A stretch of 64,000 nucleotides of DNA from Xestospongia muta (GCA_963693285.1 OY848918.1:21959484-22023483); one strand, 5' to 3'; counted from the first letter of the stretch, positions 1-12,765 are shown. The notes: a model not told the origin generated them from the sequence alone. Made by a program: numbers and translations.

Positions 1-255
1 GAAAGAGGGAGAGAGGAGTGGTCTCTTTTTAGGAATTTTCTTCTTGATTATTGTCTGTCCTAGTATCATTTCATCATTATCCAACTAATATTATTTAGAA
101 AAACATTAGTTTTCAGACTGAGGTGGATATAAAGAACACATTAGATCTTCTGAAAGCATTCTACTCTTAATCATAGCCTCAATAAATAAATACATAAGCT
201 TTTGAATCCTTTTCTATTTATTGTTTTTTTCACCACATCGTATGTAAATATATAG

Positions 256-292
<37 letters not shown>

Positions 293-2428
293 TGTCCACT
301 CGGTTTGTTTTATTCTATATATTATATGATGGAGACAAGTACATACATGACACATGACATATTGACATTATGTTTGAAGACCTCTTACCTATTATGTCTA
401 ACTTGATTGTCCTGATTAAAGGAGCATCCTCTGCTTACATATAATATAACCACAATGTACTCAAAATATACACTAGTAATACACTTACCTTATGTCTAGC
501 TGTGTTGGTTTTTATATTAATCATAAAGAATGTAAATGACATCTATCACCTGTTATTCGTTAAATCCTCAAAGGTAAAGAATATAAGAATTCCAAAGATA
601 TTCCACTGGATATGTTTGGAGTTTTCTAGTTCACTGCTTTTTATAGCTCTAGAGCACCACATTTTACATATTTATAGCACATGTACAGGCTCAATCAATT
701 AGTGCAAGTACCATGTTGATAGCATGTAAAACAGCAAAGTTATTCACATGTTTGAGTGGCGCATCTAAACTCAGACAGGATATAACAGTAATTCTGGAGC
801 CTTCAGGAGTACTAGTATCATCATTAGCCACATTAACACATATGAATGGCTTGTTCCTGTAGCAACATCACTTTCTTTCAACTAAATATTTAGCCCAACA
901 TTATTTTATCATTAATGAAATTAAATAATTATGTTGATAATTAAGAAGAATTGTTTTTTTTGAATATTAACTCAATAAGAATGAGAAAACATGTCCATTG
1001 TACATAGTCAAAGCTTCCTTTCTTTGTGGTTTAAATAATAGTATTCATGAAGTGATAAGTACTTCTAAGTATTCTTGTACATAAACATCATATATATTAA
1101 TGTGCTCAATTACAACAGATTGGTTTAGTCTGTTTACATAGTACATAATAGCAAGCTAGTGAAATTAAATAGTTCACATGTCTAGTGTCTAGTAGTATAT
1201 TTTTGATTTAAACTTGAAGGTAGTGTTCAAATTTAGTGCCTCTGATAATGTATCAATCAATACAGAAAAAGGTTATGATTTATCAAAAAATTATAGGCAT
1301 AAATGTACATTGTGGTATATACTGCTAGTGGTGTAAATAATGAATAATATGATATTAAATATAAAAAATCTTGAAAGGAAGATTGAAATAAGCTAAAGCA
1401 AGTGATATTATAAGTGACATTTTATACAAACGACACTCTGAATTAAATAGACACTCTATATTATATTCAAGATACTTGTTCTGGTCTCATACTCAGAACT
1501 GTGGATATAGTCAGGTAATGATTTGTGTGACGTTTATGTGTTACTTCATTTGATCTAAACACAATAACATGTGATTACTACATGATTATCATGTGATGTT
1601 TCTGTTATACTCTGAAATTTATATTTACTTTAGATTATGATAAAATTAAGTACTATCACTATGTAGATGTTAGTTAAAGTTTGAAAAGACATGTTTAATG
1701 TGTAAAATATTGTTTACATAAGATCACACACATATAAAGTAGATTTAGTGTGTCTTATGATTCAAGTAATAGTCACTGTTTTGTGTTTGCCATTTAATGA
1801 GACCATCCCTCAAAAGTCTATGAATATAATAATTACTTTCATAACTGTATAGGATAACAATGGGATACAAATACTTTCAATACAACTCCTACAGTCCTAC
1901 TATAAAGTTATTTCTTTTCCTTACATGTATTACTACTAGATATAGAAAATAATGATCTTATTAAATTCAATTTACAATTTAATTGCCATCCATTATAATG
2001 AGGAAATAAAAAAGAATCTTTAAAATAAGTAAGGATAGTTCCACTATAATATTATGACAAACACAAAGACAACAACTATATTTGTTATCATAGACACACA
2101 GTAAATCTACTTTTAGATATGTTTGGTAAACACTGTTTGTTCTTAGTTTACACAATAGGGTCATGAATTATGTCCATATTCAATGAAACCTGTTACAAAC
2201 ATGTATTTCAAACCTATTCTTTAGTACATATATACATGTATCCTAAATTTATATCTCAAAACGAAGTTTTAAAACAAACTTTGTGTCTGCAAAATTTTTG
2301 TAACTTATTTATATTGTGAGAAGTATAGTATAAGAGCACTACTTTATATATTAAACAAAAATTGATCCATAACTTACTAATTCAAGTAGAAAACTGTTCA
2401 AAGTTACTAAATGTTCAATTTATATTGT
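1..2428. other. Noncoding 3' flank of the EPRS fragment, copy 1
   Basis: No gene is seen in this AT-rich stretch. It is the downstream flank of the minus-strand EPRS exons and is repeated at 19174-21481 with scattered substitutions and indels. The clearest difference is a block of about 95 bp near 230-330, containing a (TG)n run, that is missing from copy 2. Short open frames here are not conserved in length between the copies and look non-coding. Confidence 0.7.
257..290. repeat. (TG)n microsatellite
   Basis: A dinucleotide run of about 17 TG units. It is absent from the matching place in the second copy (near 19405), so it arose or was lost after the copies separated. Confidence 0.95.
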
Positions 2429-3678
2429 TCAATAACTTCGTCCAAACAATGTGTAATAGTTAGCTGAATTATCACAACCATCACGAACACACTTTGTTCC
2501 TGGAGCTATATCCTTTGGCTGTGAGAAAGGTATACAAAGTGCTTTAGCTCCCATAGCTGGTGCCCCAGGCTCACTAGCTTCCTCTCTGCAAGAGAGAAAT
2601 TATATAAATAAAATTCAAGTAAAATAAACTTTATCAAATACATTGTACCTTGTACTCATTTTCTTAACAAGATCTTCACAGTCAACTTCACCACAATATG
2701 GAGCCATTATGATCTGAAATAATACAGCCACTAATATAAGTACTGATAACCAATTATTACAGTATTATAATATGATCATTAGAATAAATCCTCTTCCATA
2801 CCATTTTATTGTCAAGACTAACACAGAATTCTTCCCAATCTTCTACTACAGCTATATGAGTGTCTAACTCATACTTAGCTCTAAAAGGGTTAAAAGTACA
2901 TCAACTCATTTAGTATAAACAATATATAATAATAACTATACTAACAATAATTTCATATCATCATTAATGCTTTACTTTGTAAACAGTCTTTCTTGTATGT
3001 CACTCAGAATCTGTTGAATGGTTGCTACAGCAGCAGCTTTGTCATATGATTGTTTGTCACCAGTATCACGTGGGACAGCTACAAACTGTTTACTCCTCAT
3101 CTCACGTGGACCAATCTCAACTCGAATAGGAACACCCTATTATAAAAAAAAGGATTCAAAAGGACATATATGAAATGGTAAGGAAATAAATATTTATAAC
3201 ATAATCAGTAAGTATAAATGTTATTGTTGACCTTTAGCTCCCAGTGGTTAAATTTCCATCCTGGTGAGTAGTTATCTCTAAAGTCTCCCTTTATTCTCAC
3301 TCCATTATCTTTAAGTGTTGTTATAAAAGAATCACAATAACTAGTTAACTCAGATCTTGTGCTTTCATCCATCCCAACTGTAATACCACAGGGGACAACA
3401 ATCACCTAGAGGAGTGAATAAAGGGTTAAACATAGACATATATATATATAATGTCATGTGTACATTCACATTCAAACAGTCTATTCAGTTTTTGTCAGTT
3501 TGTTCATTAAATATCCCTTCATCTATCCTTAAACTTGTCAAACCAGTTATACCTGTATATCAGCAACATTAGGTGGTATTATAAGTCCTTTATTGTCTCC
3601 ATGTATCATAACCATTACTCCAACAGATCTAGTAGTTAGACCCCATGAGTTCTGATATACATAACAATGATCACCTTC
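2429..3678 (-). pseudogene. EPRS 3'-terminal exons, duplicated orphan copy
   Basis: Five minus-strand exons encode the end of the prolyl-tRNA synthetase half of EPRS. They cover the end of the class II core (exon starting at 3678, with the QNSWGLTTR motif), the anticodon-binding domain (3232-3405, beginning VIVVPCGIT and ending NYSPGWKFNHWELK), the following VPIRVEIGP exon and the C-terminal zinc-binding-type region ending YYTLFGRSY, with the stop at 2429-2431. Splice sites and frame are intact. Upstream on this strand lies gene A rather than more EPRS exons, so this is an orphan 3' fragment unless it is spliced over about 24 kb to the exons at 27520-33647. It is more complete than the other copy: the anticodon-domain exon keeps four codons (Asp-Glu-Ser-Thr) missing there. 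Confidence 0.85.
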
Positions 3679-4007
3679 CTACAAGGATGAATAGGAGAGT
3701 AGATACTGATGTAGCAAATGCCTTTATTGTATAAACATCAGTTGATGTGTTTATGTCCATGTTTATCTAAAAACAGGTTTGGTGCCATTCAATGAAATTA
3801 ATACTATTGATGAGAATGAATGTCATTATAACATATTTCTAGATGTGTGTGGTTCCATAATAATGATAAACATGAACACAGTAATTAAAATTAGTTGCTA
3901 TAGAATCAATAAAAGTGACGCAATGAAATCTTAGATGTGTGTGGTATCTCTTCTAGCTGAAGCAAGTCTAAAAGAAGGGTTCCATAAGCAGAGTTTTAAA
4001 CGTGATT

Positions 4008-7000
4008 ATGGCAAATAGAACAGTCTCTTTCAAGAATGATGTTGCAGTTATCAGAAAGGCTATGAGTGATAGCATCACTTCCAGATATGGTGCACTTCGT
4101 GATGCACTTGAGAGTTTGATGGAATCCTTTACTGCACATATGTTACAATATGAGCTTATAGACGAAGATGTTGCAGAAAAAAAAAATTTCCATCATATAA
4201 TGGGGCAGTTTCTATCAGGATTGGATATGAAAGACCAGATACCAGATCTAGAAGAACACTGTCGGACATTTGCTGATGCCCTTACAGATTTAGGAGGTGA
4301 AGCAACAAACAAGATTGCCAGTGAATTAAACAATGAATGGGATATAATGACATCACAACAGCCATCGGTTAGTGTTAAATGTGCACATACTACTTTCTCA
4401 TTTTGTTATAATATTTTGTTACAAATAAAATAGACATTTTGCTTGTATGAAAGTTCTAGTAAAGATTAGTAGGTTTGTCATGAAAATGATAACTAACCAC
4501 TTCTCTGCATGTGTGTAATAAATTATAAAGAGCAATATTATGATTACAGAAACTGTCTCTTAAATATATATTCAGTTTGAGCAGCTGCATAATGCAAAAC
4601 AGTGAAAAAAACAAAAGAACTAAGGACAGATTTCAAAGCTAACTAAATATTATATGCATTGATGCTTAAAGGCATGAGTTGATTTAATTCATCAATTTCA
4701 ATTGTTGCACGTAACAAAATTGAAGAAAATGGACATGCATCCACCTATATACATGTATACACACATACATATATATATAATATTATACACCTGTATATAC
4801 AATGTGGCCCAAAACAGTTACTTGGCACACTTTGCGTATCAGGTAGTAATAATATGAAGCCATATAGTCTCTTAGCAACTACAACCATATATACATAAGA
4901 TTATGTACTATGTGTTGTAGCAGTGTTAGCAAAGAATTCTATGTCAATAATTAAGATAAGTATTATTATTATGTAGTTTTAACATGTATCTTTTTAAATA
5001 GACCAAACCATCAAAAAATGAAGTACAAATTGAAAGTATGAAAACAATAGAAGAGGTGAGAGGAGTTAAATAAGAAAACACCTATAATCACACAAGAATA
5101 CAAGTCGTAAATACAAGAACACATTGCACACAAAAGAAGCAGTTTGGCTTTTAGATATCTATATCAGAGGATAATCCTGTTCTTACATGTGTAATTGCTT
5201 TTTTATAGGAGGAACAGACTGAACATTGGATTAAACAAGGAGAGCAAGCAAGTAGCAACGAAACACAAATTCATGTAGTGATAGGATTGGGAATTCATTA
5301 CGTATTGACAACATCACTGCCTACTAACCCTGGACAATTTGACGACGAGCAAAGTAAATTGTCTTAACTTACTTGTTTATTAATAAGCATGGTAGTACTT
5401 ATACATAGAGGTGATCAGGAAAAAAATGACAACCATATATTGTCTACTGTATATGAAATGATAGCCTCAAGTGCAATCTTACAGGTGTTTACAAGCACCT
5501 ACCTTTCCAAGTATTTTCAAACCCAAACAGACTTCTGGTTTAGCCTGACAATATAGTTGAGGTAGAAACCAGCAAGTGTGGTCAGACAGCCTAGCTGTCT
5601 TCTAGCATTCTATAGTCTGTGGCATTAGCATCTTTAAAAAACTATTATAGGATAATTTTTTGCAATTATTCTATTAAAACTCTGATATTAATTAACTGAT
5701 CTATTTTTACTGATAGGTATAAGAAAAGTTGCTGTGACTCCAAAGTGGCTACATAAAAAAATCCGCAAGCAGAGCTATACAGTTTCAGTGTTACCAGCTT
5801 TACTAATGTCTGGAGGTTTACCAAACAGCGGGAAAAGTGAAGCCATTCAACTACTACTTAAGTTACAATCAATACCATCTCCTGGCTTTTCTCATTACGA
5901 AAGCATAGGAACAGAACTCACATCTAATAGTCCTTTTCAAGCACACCGGGTTGATGATAAGTACCTCTATTATTATGGCTTCTATTCTGGATTTCGCAAA
6001 ATTTTGGCTTTTGGATTAAAATGGGCATGTGACTTTAGACTTGATGTAGGGCAGGAGAATACCTTTGAAGATTCAAAACTACAACAACATCTACTCAATA
6101 TAGTGGGGTGCCTAAAAGATACCATGCAGCAAACCGAAAGAATGGGCTTGAAAAAAATCAAAAATATAATGAAAGGAGCAAGTCTCATTAAAGTCTGGGA
6201 TTTAACTTTCAACAGCATAACACTCGAGTTCCTTAAAAAATTCAATGGCCATTTATACAACAGCTACATGTGGTTGTTCACTGATATAGAGCGTGACAGA
6301 CAACAATTACATAGGCCACTATCACCAGAAGAAGGAAATACAAACATGCGACGATCACGACTGGAATACCTTGTTAGCTCAAGTAGACTAAGCAGTCATT
6401 TAAAAGAAAAAAGAAGAGACACAAGCTTGATCTTTGCTAAGTACAGCGATATACGACCAAGAAGTCAGGGTGATCAGCGGAGGGACCAACACAAGAAACA
6501 GAAAAGTCAAGGTGACCAACTAACAAAGTTACAAAGGGAATGCCAATATGTAGCACCTCAATTGGGCGTACAAAGCCTGATAAACGAAAATATAATACCA
6601 ATTAACTTTGAAAAAACAAAATGCTCCTATTTATTAAATTGTCTCAAAAAACAAATTACAAGACCTTATTATGATATCCCTCTATCATATATATTCCTTA
6701 GAGGAGCACTAGATTTAGAAGAGACAATTTTTTTGACACGTGACAAGATTAAAAACATGGCTGAGGAGTGCAACATCGATGGAAAAAAGTTTGAAGAGTT
6801 TTGCCAATTCTTCACATCTTTTGGGAGCATACTTGATGTCAGTTTCATTAATTCACATTGTAAAGTTGTGATTATTAAACCAAATAAGTTTCTAGCAACA
6901 CTTGCTAAAGCATTCAACCCAAATGAAATAAAAAAAGAAAGACCGGCACTACAAATGGATGGCATCATTACTGAGGAATTAGCTCGTACCCTCTTTGGTG

Positions 7001-10000
7001 TAGAAAAAGATATGTTTCTTGAAGTGCTAGAGGCAGCAGATCTAATCGTGAATATAACAGATCGCTGTTCAAAAGAATATACAGGTTGCTGCTATTATAT
7101 GCCATCTGTCCGACAAAGCGAAGAGCAGTTGCACTATAATCCAAAGGCAATTCATTTAGTAAGAAGTGTTCGTTATCCCTCTGTGAATATGGAGGTTGCT
7201 TTAAGCAAATATCTTCTTGAAAATACACCACAAGCTATCATTCAGCCTTCCAAAAAGGATAACATCACACAAATACAATTTATACAAGATAACATTGATG
7301 CTCTTATCGAAATTGTTTATCAAGGTGACGTGATCGAGTTCGTTATTGAATCAAATGATTCTGACATCTTTTCGTGCTTTGTGAATAGGATCATTGATGG
7401 TTGCTGCAAAATAGCTGAGCAAAATGCCAACCGATTTGGAAAACCAAAGTATCACTTTGGTGTTCTGTGTGCCAAAGATAACCTACAATTTGCCTACAAC
7501 TTTAGCCGAAAACGTCACATACTCCCAGATGATGAGCTCTGTGATGATTGTGTTAAAAACACAAGTCTTAAGAATGTCACAAAGATATGGAACAATGCTC
7601 TTAGAACAGTAAGTCTAAATAAAACTCTATAAATAATATCTCTTTTTAAACATAGAATCCTATCACTAATGAGTTACAATTTACTGGAGGTAAGACACCA
7701 GAGACTTAATGTATATTATTGTCTCATTTCCATTACATTAAAGTACTTCAGATATCCTGAAATCATAAGTATGTTATTTCAATTTCAAATAGATCTAAAA
7801 CCTGAAGATGTGCAGATATTAGCTACACAGATATCCAGATATCCTGAGGTGGCTGTTATAGCCTTCAAACGTGAACTAGAAGATTGTCAACATCCACTAT
7901 CACTACCGCAAGATAAAGCAAAATGGTGGTATTACTTAATGAAAGTGATCACAAAATGGATGACAGAGAATTCACATACTAAAAAGATTATGGCCAACAA
8001 ACTCATTAAATTACATGCCACATTTAAGGATACACATGATGTCAAGTTTAGGGAGCTAGCAAAAAGAATTGACTTTCAAAGTAAAACAAAAGCCAATGTA
8101 ATCTATGATTAAGATTATCTTTATTTCTTATTCAAACAGTATGGACAGATACACAATTAAAATACTTGCGAGTTGATAAGCTAGCAAGACAAGATTCTCA
8201 AACTGCATGTAAGATAAAAAACCAAAACAACTATCTTTATCTTCCACTCATATAGTATCGACAGGTCCATTTCCAAAGCACTTGCTTGAGGAAGAGTCAG
8301 GTAACCTTCAATTTATTTGTTATACTTTAGCAAATATTGCTAACATTACAGACTCATTTGAAGGAATGGTGACAGTAGGAAAAAAGCTTTGCCTCTACAG
8401 TGCTCATACTGATCATGAGTTAATATTAGAAGAATGTGGACTAAGACTTTTTATCCCTGCACATGTAATCATGCCAATAGAGTCTGTATACAAAGTAGCT
8501 GCTCAAGGCTTGTGGGGTGCAGGAAAGTTTGAGTTTCCTGAAGGTAGCACACTCATCAGTGGTGTGTGCTATGTATCAATATCCAATTCCTCTAAACTCA
8601 TGAAAGCAGTTACTGTTACACTAATGCATTGTGCTCATATAACTGATGAGAGACAGACACCTTATCTGAGTTTTGTTAGAGCCATTTCTGGTCCACCCTT
8701 CACATTTGAATACTTAGAAGGAGGATCATTTTCCTCTGAGTCTCAATGTGGCACTATATCTCTCAAGCAGTTCTCATTACTAGGTATAGTGGTTTGTGCT
8801 GCAGCTATTGGTGTGGCAACAGCTATTGGTGGTCCTCTAGTTGGTGGCGCTCTAGTTGGTGGTGCTCTAGTTGGTGGTGCTCTAGTTGGTGGTGCTCTAG
8901 TTGGTGGTGCTCTAGTTGGTGGTGCTCTAGTTGGTGGTGCAGTCACTGATACTGGTGATGCTGTTGCTGTTACTGGTGGTGTTGTCACGGCTACAGGTGA
9001 TGCTGATGGTAGAGTCAGAGCTTCAGAACATGATACTACATCAAGTCAGTATTCACTGTCCATATCTTAATTTAAAATTAAATTTTCAGCCCAAGTCTCA
9101 CTACCTGACATTTACTATGAAAAGTATGTTTTCTACAAAAACATTGGGCAGTCTGGTTGTAAATGTATATTAAGCCTTGTTGTTATTCAAGATACCAGAT
9201 TCTCAGAGGTATAACACTACAATTCTTGAAATGCTATATATTATAATTATCATACTTAAAGGAGGTGCACAAGATATTAGAAAACTTTGGAAAAAGGGAT
9301 TCTCAGCGTAGATTTCGCTTTATAAGCAAATCACTAAAGTTATCAGGATTTCCTGATGAAGGCACAATTCCAGGTTGGGAAGTGACAGCTCAACTCCCTC
9401 CACCAGTTGTGAGTCATATTTATTCAAATCACAAAACCAACTAACTTTTCATTTGTACTGATAATTGCTTAACATTTTGATTGTTTCTTTACTGTTAATA
9501 TAGATTGATAAAACACATGCTGATGACTTTAGTGCATCAAAAAGCAACAACCCTCCTTACATTCCTGTGCTAATACAAGCTAAACATTCCACAGAAGATG
9601 ATCTTAAATGTACTCTAAACATTGAGGGCATCAACGTCACTGGTTCTGATGATCAAGAAACATTAGACAACAATGAACCTAAAATTGTGATTAATCTATC
9701 ACCAGATGACTTAAAGCAATGTGAGTATCATATCATATTAAAAAGCATTGCAATTATAATGACTGAAATGTATAGGTGGCTACTTCATGTGCATCATTGA
9801 CGTATTCATAAACTTACTTTTTTGTTTTGCAGGTTCTTCTAGTACTGATGAAGTTACTAAAGGTGACACAATGTCAACATCAGGTCAGTTAATGATGAAA
9901 CATATTACTGGAATGTAATGACAAACCAATGTATGAAACTATATGATAATACTTTTACGTAATTATCATTGTCCACTATTAAAGATATATACATTCTTAT

Positions 10001-12660
10001 GATTATGAAGCAGCCTTTGTGTGTGTCAATTTTTCAACACATCTATTTTCTTTGGTTATCTATCACAGTTTCTAGCATCTACATGAATTCTGTTTACAAT
10101 TAATGTGAACTTTAAATTATTGTAATTTGCAAGTTTTGGGAAACAATAACTGTAAACAATGTGCTTAAGTCACTTCATATAAATATTCTTTTTCTATCTG
10201 TGATATTTTAGAAAAACCTCAAACACTTGATTTACTTAGACAAATAGCAAGTATTAATAACAAATGGTGGGAGATTGGAATAGAGCTTCAACTATCCCAT
10301 GATTTTTTGGAAGGCTTACAACAAAAACCATACACTACCATGATTAAACTCCATCATGTAATTAGTGAATGGATGAAGAATGCACAGTCAGTTACCTGGG
10401 AAACAGTGATTAATGCAACTGAGGGACCTATTGTAAATGATAAAAATAAAGCTAATGAAATATGTAAATACCTTGCTAACCAAAGACACACATAAAATAA
10501 ACCTCATAATGCCAATTACAAGTTTTTAGCAATTCTTCCTTTCATATATAATTATATAAATTTTCTTCTATTACACATATTATTGCTATGATTATGATTG
10601 TATCTACCACTTTTTTAAATATTCATTTGCAAATAAACTATAGGTATAAAAGCAAAGTTTATTTTGCTTTCACTAGTATGCTAACATATATGAATGCTTT
10701 GACTTTTAGTAAAACTTTATTGAATTAATCCAAAAACAACAAAAAAGCCAAATTCAGTGCTCCATATATAATTTAAGAGCTTCAATAAATGCCGCATAAT
10801 AATTAATACTGAATTACATACTATAAAATCAGGTGTATCAATTATGTTTGACTATACCCCTTCAAATGTCAATGAATAACGTCTTATCTTGACCTTCCTT
10901 CTAAACCTACAGAGAAGCCTTCCACTTCATTAAATAAAACTGAAGAAATGTGTGAAAATGTTGCCAAAGGTCTCATTGACTCCACAAGTGAAGATGGTAA
11001 AGTTCAGATTAAACCTGACACCAAAAATGCTGAAGTTCAATTTGATCACTTTTTTCCATTGCTAGGTATCTATTACCTCTATTTTAAAACAATTAATCCA
11101 CTTTCTTGTTCTCTTTGACCTAAAGATAATCTACACAATGTCTATATTGCTGGACAAAAGCTCTTTATCATCCAAGGAAACCTTTTTCAATCGTTTCACT
11201 GGGATGAATGTGGTCTAAGACTGTCTTGTCCACAAGGAGCTTTATCATCATCAGATGAGAGATGTGAGGTTGCTATAGTAGCACTAGCTGGTGGTCAGTT
11301 TAAACTTCCAGAGAGAACTAAAGTAGTTAGCGCTATATATGCCATCTCTGTGAGCAAAGAACTCCTCAAACCACTAACTCTGGAGTTACAACACTGTGTA
11401 GCTCTTGAAACAAAAACTGAAGCTGACTCTCTCAAATTTGTTAGAGCTCCTCTTGTAGGATCTGATTCAAACACTGAGTTTACAATCATGGAAGGAGGAG
11501 AGTTTTGTCCTCATAGTTGGTATGGCTCAATTACTCGTTTTCACTTTTGCAAATGTGCTGTGATAGAAGAGGAAGTGCAATCAACAAAGCAAAGCACAGG
11601 TATATTATCATACAATAGTATTATATATAAGCACAGAGTTTTTGTTTGGTACATAACAAATACTACTATAGCTGCTGGTCGCATTGCTTATGTTTGCAAA
11701 ATTTATTATCAAGAGATAGCTCCTTTGGAATGGTTGGTAAAGTTGTGTATTGTGAGAAGTCTCAAAGCCCTTGAAGAGGTATTCATTATTTGTACATATG
11801 CACTAAATATTACTTTGTCATTTTAGTACATGAGAAAAGAAGAGCCTCAAGCTGTTTCTCGTTGGTTTGATAATGTGGTGCCTTCAGGAGATAAGCTTAA
11901 ATTTGTACTCAAAGATGATGTTCAGGAACTTTATCAGGGATGGAAAATATACCAATGTTCAGATTCTGAGGTCAGTGATTTTCTATAGAATACAAGACTT
12001 TTCATGTCATGATTCCTCTTTAGTTTGAATACAATTTCATTGATATGTTTGTCAGTGACGAACTGCCTAGCCCACCATCTTGCTCAATGATGGTAAAAGC
12101 AGAAAACAATGCTAAAACAAAAGAAGTTTTCTACTATCCAGTTCCATTACATGGTGTGAAAAAGCCACAGAAGATATTTATTTACTTATCAAAGGGAATT
12201 AGCAATCCAGATCTAGGTAATAGTACATACCTCTACTGTTTTTCTTTATTTTATATTTAATGTGGTAGGTGTCCAGAATAAAGAAATAGGTTATGTGCAA
12301 TTTGATGTGGAGAAGGCTAGTAAAGTAGCTCAAGAAGTCCTTAACAGTTATTCTGGCTCCTTGGGTAAATTTTTACACGAAGCACCTCTAAAAGAAGTGG
12401 CACAACACATGTTTTCTGCTAATTTAATATCAAATGCTGTCAATGAATCACCAAATTATAATAATCTGATGAGTGAATATAAAGGTATGTTAGACTTATC
12501 TAGTAATGAGGCTGAGTTTATGAAATACTGTCGATCATTTATAAATATTCTGTCTGATCGAGGAGGGCCCTTGCAAAGAATTAGTAGAAAAATAGCCAAT
12601 GACTGGACCAGTGAAATTATGAAACAACTCCATGTAAATTTAAAGTTCACAGATGAATAA
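4008..12660 (+). CDS. Gene A: Death-fold/P-loop NTPase-COR/Death/ZU5/UPA-like receptor-type protein
   Basis: Nineteen exons join in consistent phase to about 1865 codons. Order: helical Death-fold-like domain (residues 1-118); linker; P-loop NTPase (GLPNSGKS at about 220-227, later IKVWDLTFN and MWLFTDIERD strands); COR-like winged-helix region (FCQFFTSFGSILDV, about 500-700); Death domain (about 829-924); ZU5 (about 963-1113); glycine-zipper repeat (about 1113-1165); UPA-like (1201-1290); linker; second ZU5 (about 1430-1588); second UPA-like (to about 1736); and a C-terminal domain resembling the N-terminal one. An alternative exon at 10212 would end the protein in a second Death domain (1472 codons). 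The ATG at 4008 follows the duplicated EPRS flank. Known roles of these domains (nucleotide-switched scaffolds, Death-fold assembly) suggest innate-immune or cell-death signalling. That role is inferred. No NKxD-type guanine motif is visible, so nucleotide specificity is open. Confidence 0.8.
8833..8940 (+). repeat. 15-bp minisatellite encoding a glycine zipper
   Basis: Seven tandem copies of a 15-bp unit in frame with gene A encode repeats of Ala-Leu-Val-Gly-Gly. The stretch is hydrophobic with glycines at regular spacing and follows IVVCAAAIGVATAIGG at the end of the first ZU5 domain. It could form a membrane-inserting or amyloid-like segment. A cryptic donor GTATAGT at about 8784 could splice it out in the right phase, but that would cut off the last ZU5 strand. 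The splice at GTCAGT (9045) keeps both. Confidence 0.85.
10212..10495 (+). other. Alternative terminal Death-domain exon of gene A
   Basis: This exon begins after an AG at 10210-10211 in phase 1, coding Glu-Lys-Pro and then a compact Death domain with signatures such as WWEIGIELQL and ISEWMKNAQS. It ends in TAA at 10493-10495, directly followed by an AATAAA signal at 10496-10501. The next downstream exon (10913) starts in the same phase, also with Glu-Lys-Pro, and leads to the second ZU5. The two exons therefore look like mutually exclusive choices after the exon ending at 9883: an early-polyadenylated Death form and a long ZU5/UPA form. Confidence 0.65.
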
Positions 12661-12765
12661 TATAAATATGCTCTCTTTTTATATCTTCAAACATTTTGAT
12701 ATAATTGTTTTCTTTTATTATTTTTACCAGTTATATATTAGCAATTTTGTTAACTGATTAGTATT

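Larger units (their letters stand above)
1..8297. repeat. Large duplicated segment, copy 1
   Basis: This segment matches 19174-27339 almost end to end in the same orientation. It carries noncoding DNA, the last five EPRS exons (minus) and the first eight exons of gene A (plus). The match stops sharply after the codons for Leu-Leu-Glu-Glu-Glu at about 8297. Here the gene continues into a ZU5 exon, whereas copy 2 continues into a different tail. By eye, differences are unevenly spread: several percent plus indels in 1-3700, about 1% in 3700-5400, and only a handful of changes in 5400-8297. The left end of the copy may lie outside the window. A true tandem duplication and two unmerged haplotypes are both possible. 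Confidence 0.95.

Noticed and set aside
6669..7231. Minus-strand open frames inside the NTPase exon
   Set aside because: Overlap a conserved coding exon, lack recognisable domains, and are maintained only because the plus-strand exon is.
5717..7608. NACHT-type NLR assignment
   Set aside because: Walker A is present, but the strands after it and the COR-like part do not show NACHT landmarks, and there are no leucine-rich repeats.
8743..8988. Open frames rich in Trp-Cys-Ser (plus) and Pro-Thr-Arg (minus) across the 15-bp repeat
   Set aside because: They are other-frame readings of the minisatellite; only the Ala-Leu-Val-Gly-Gly frame is continuous with ZU5 and splices in phase.
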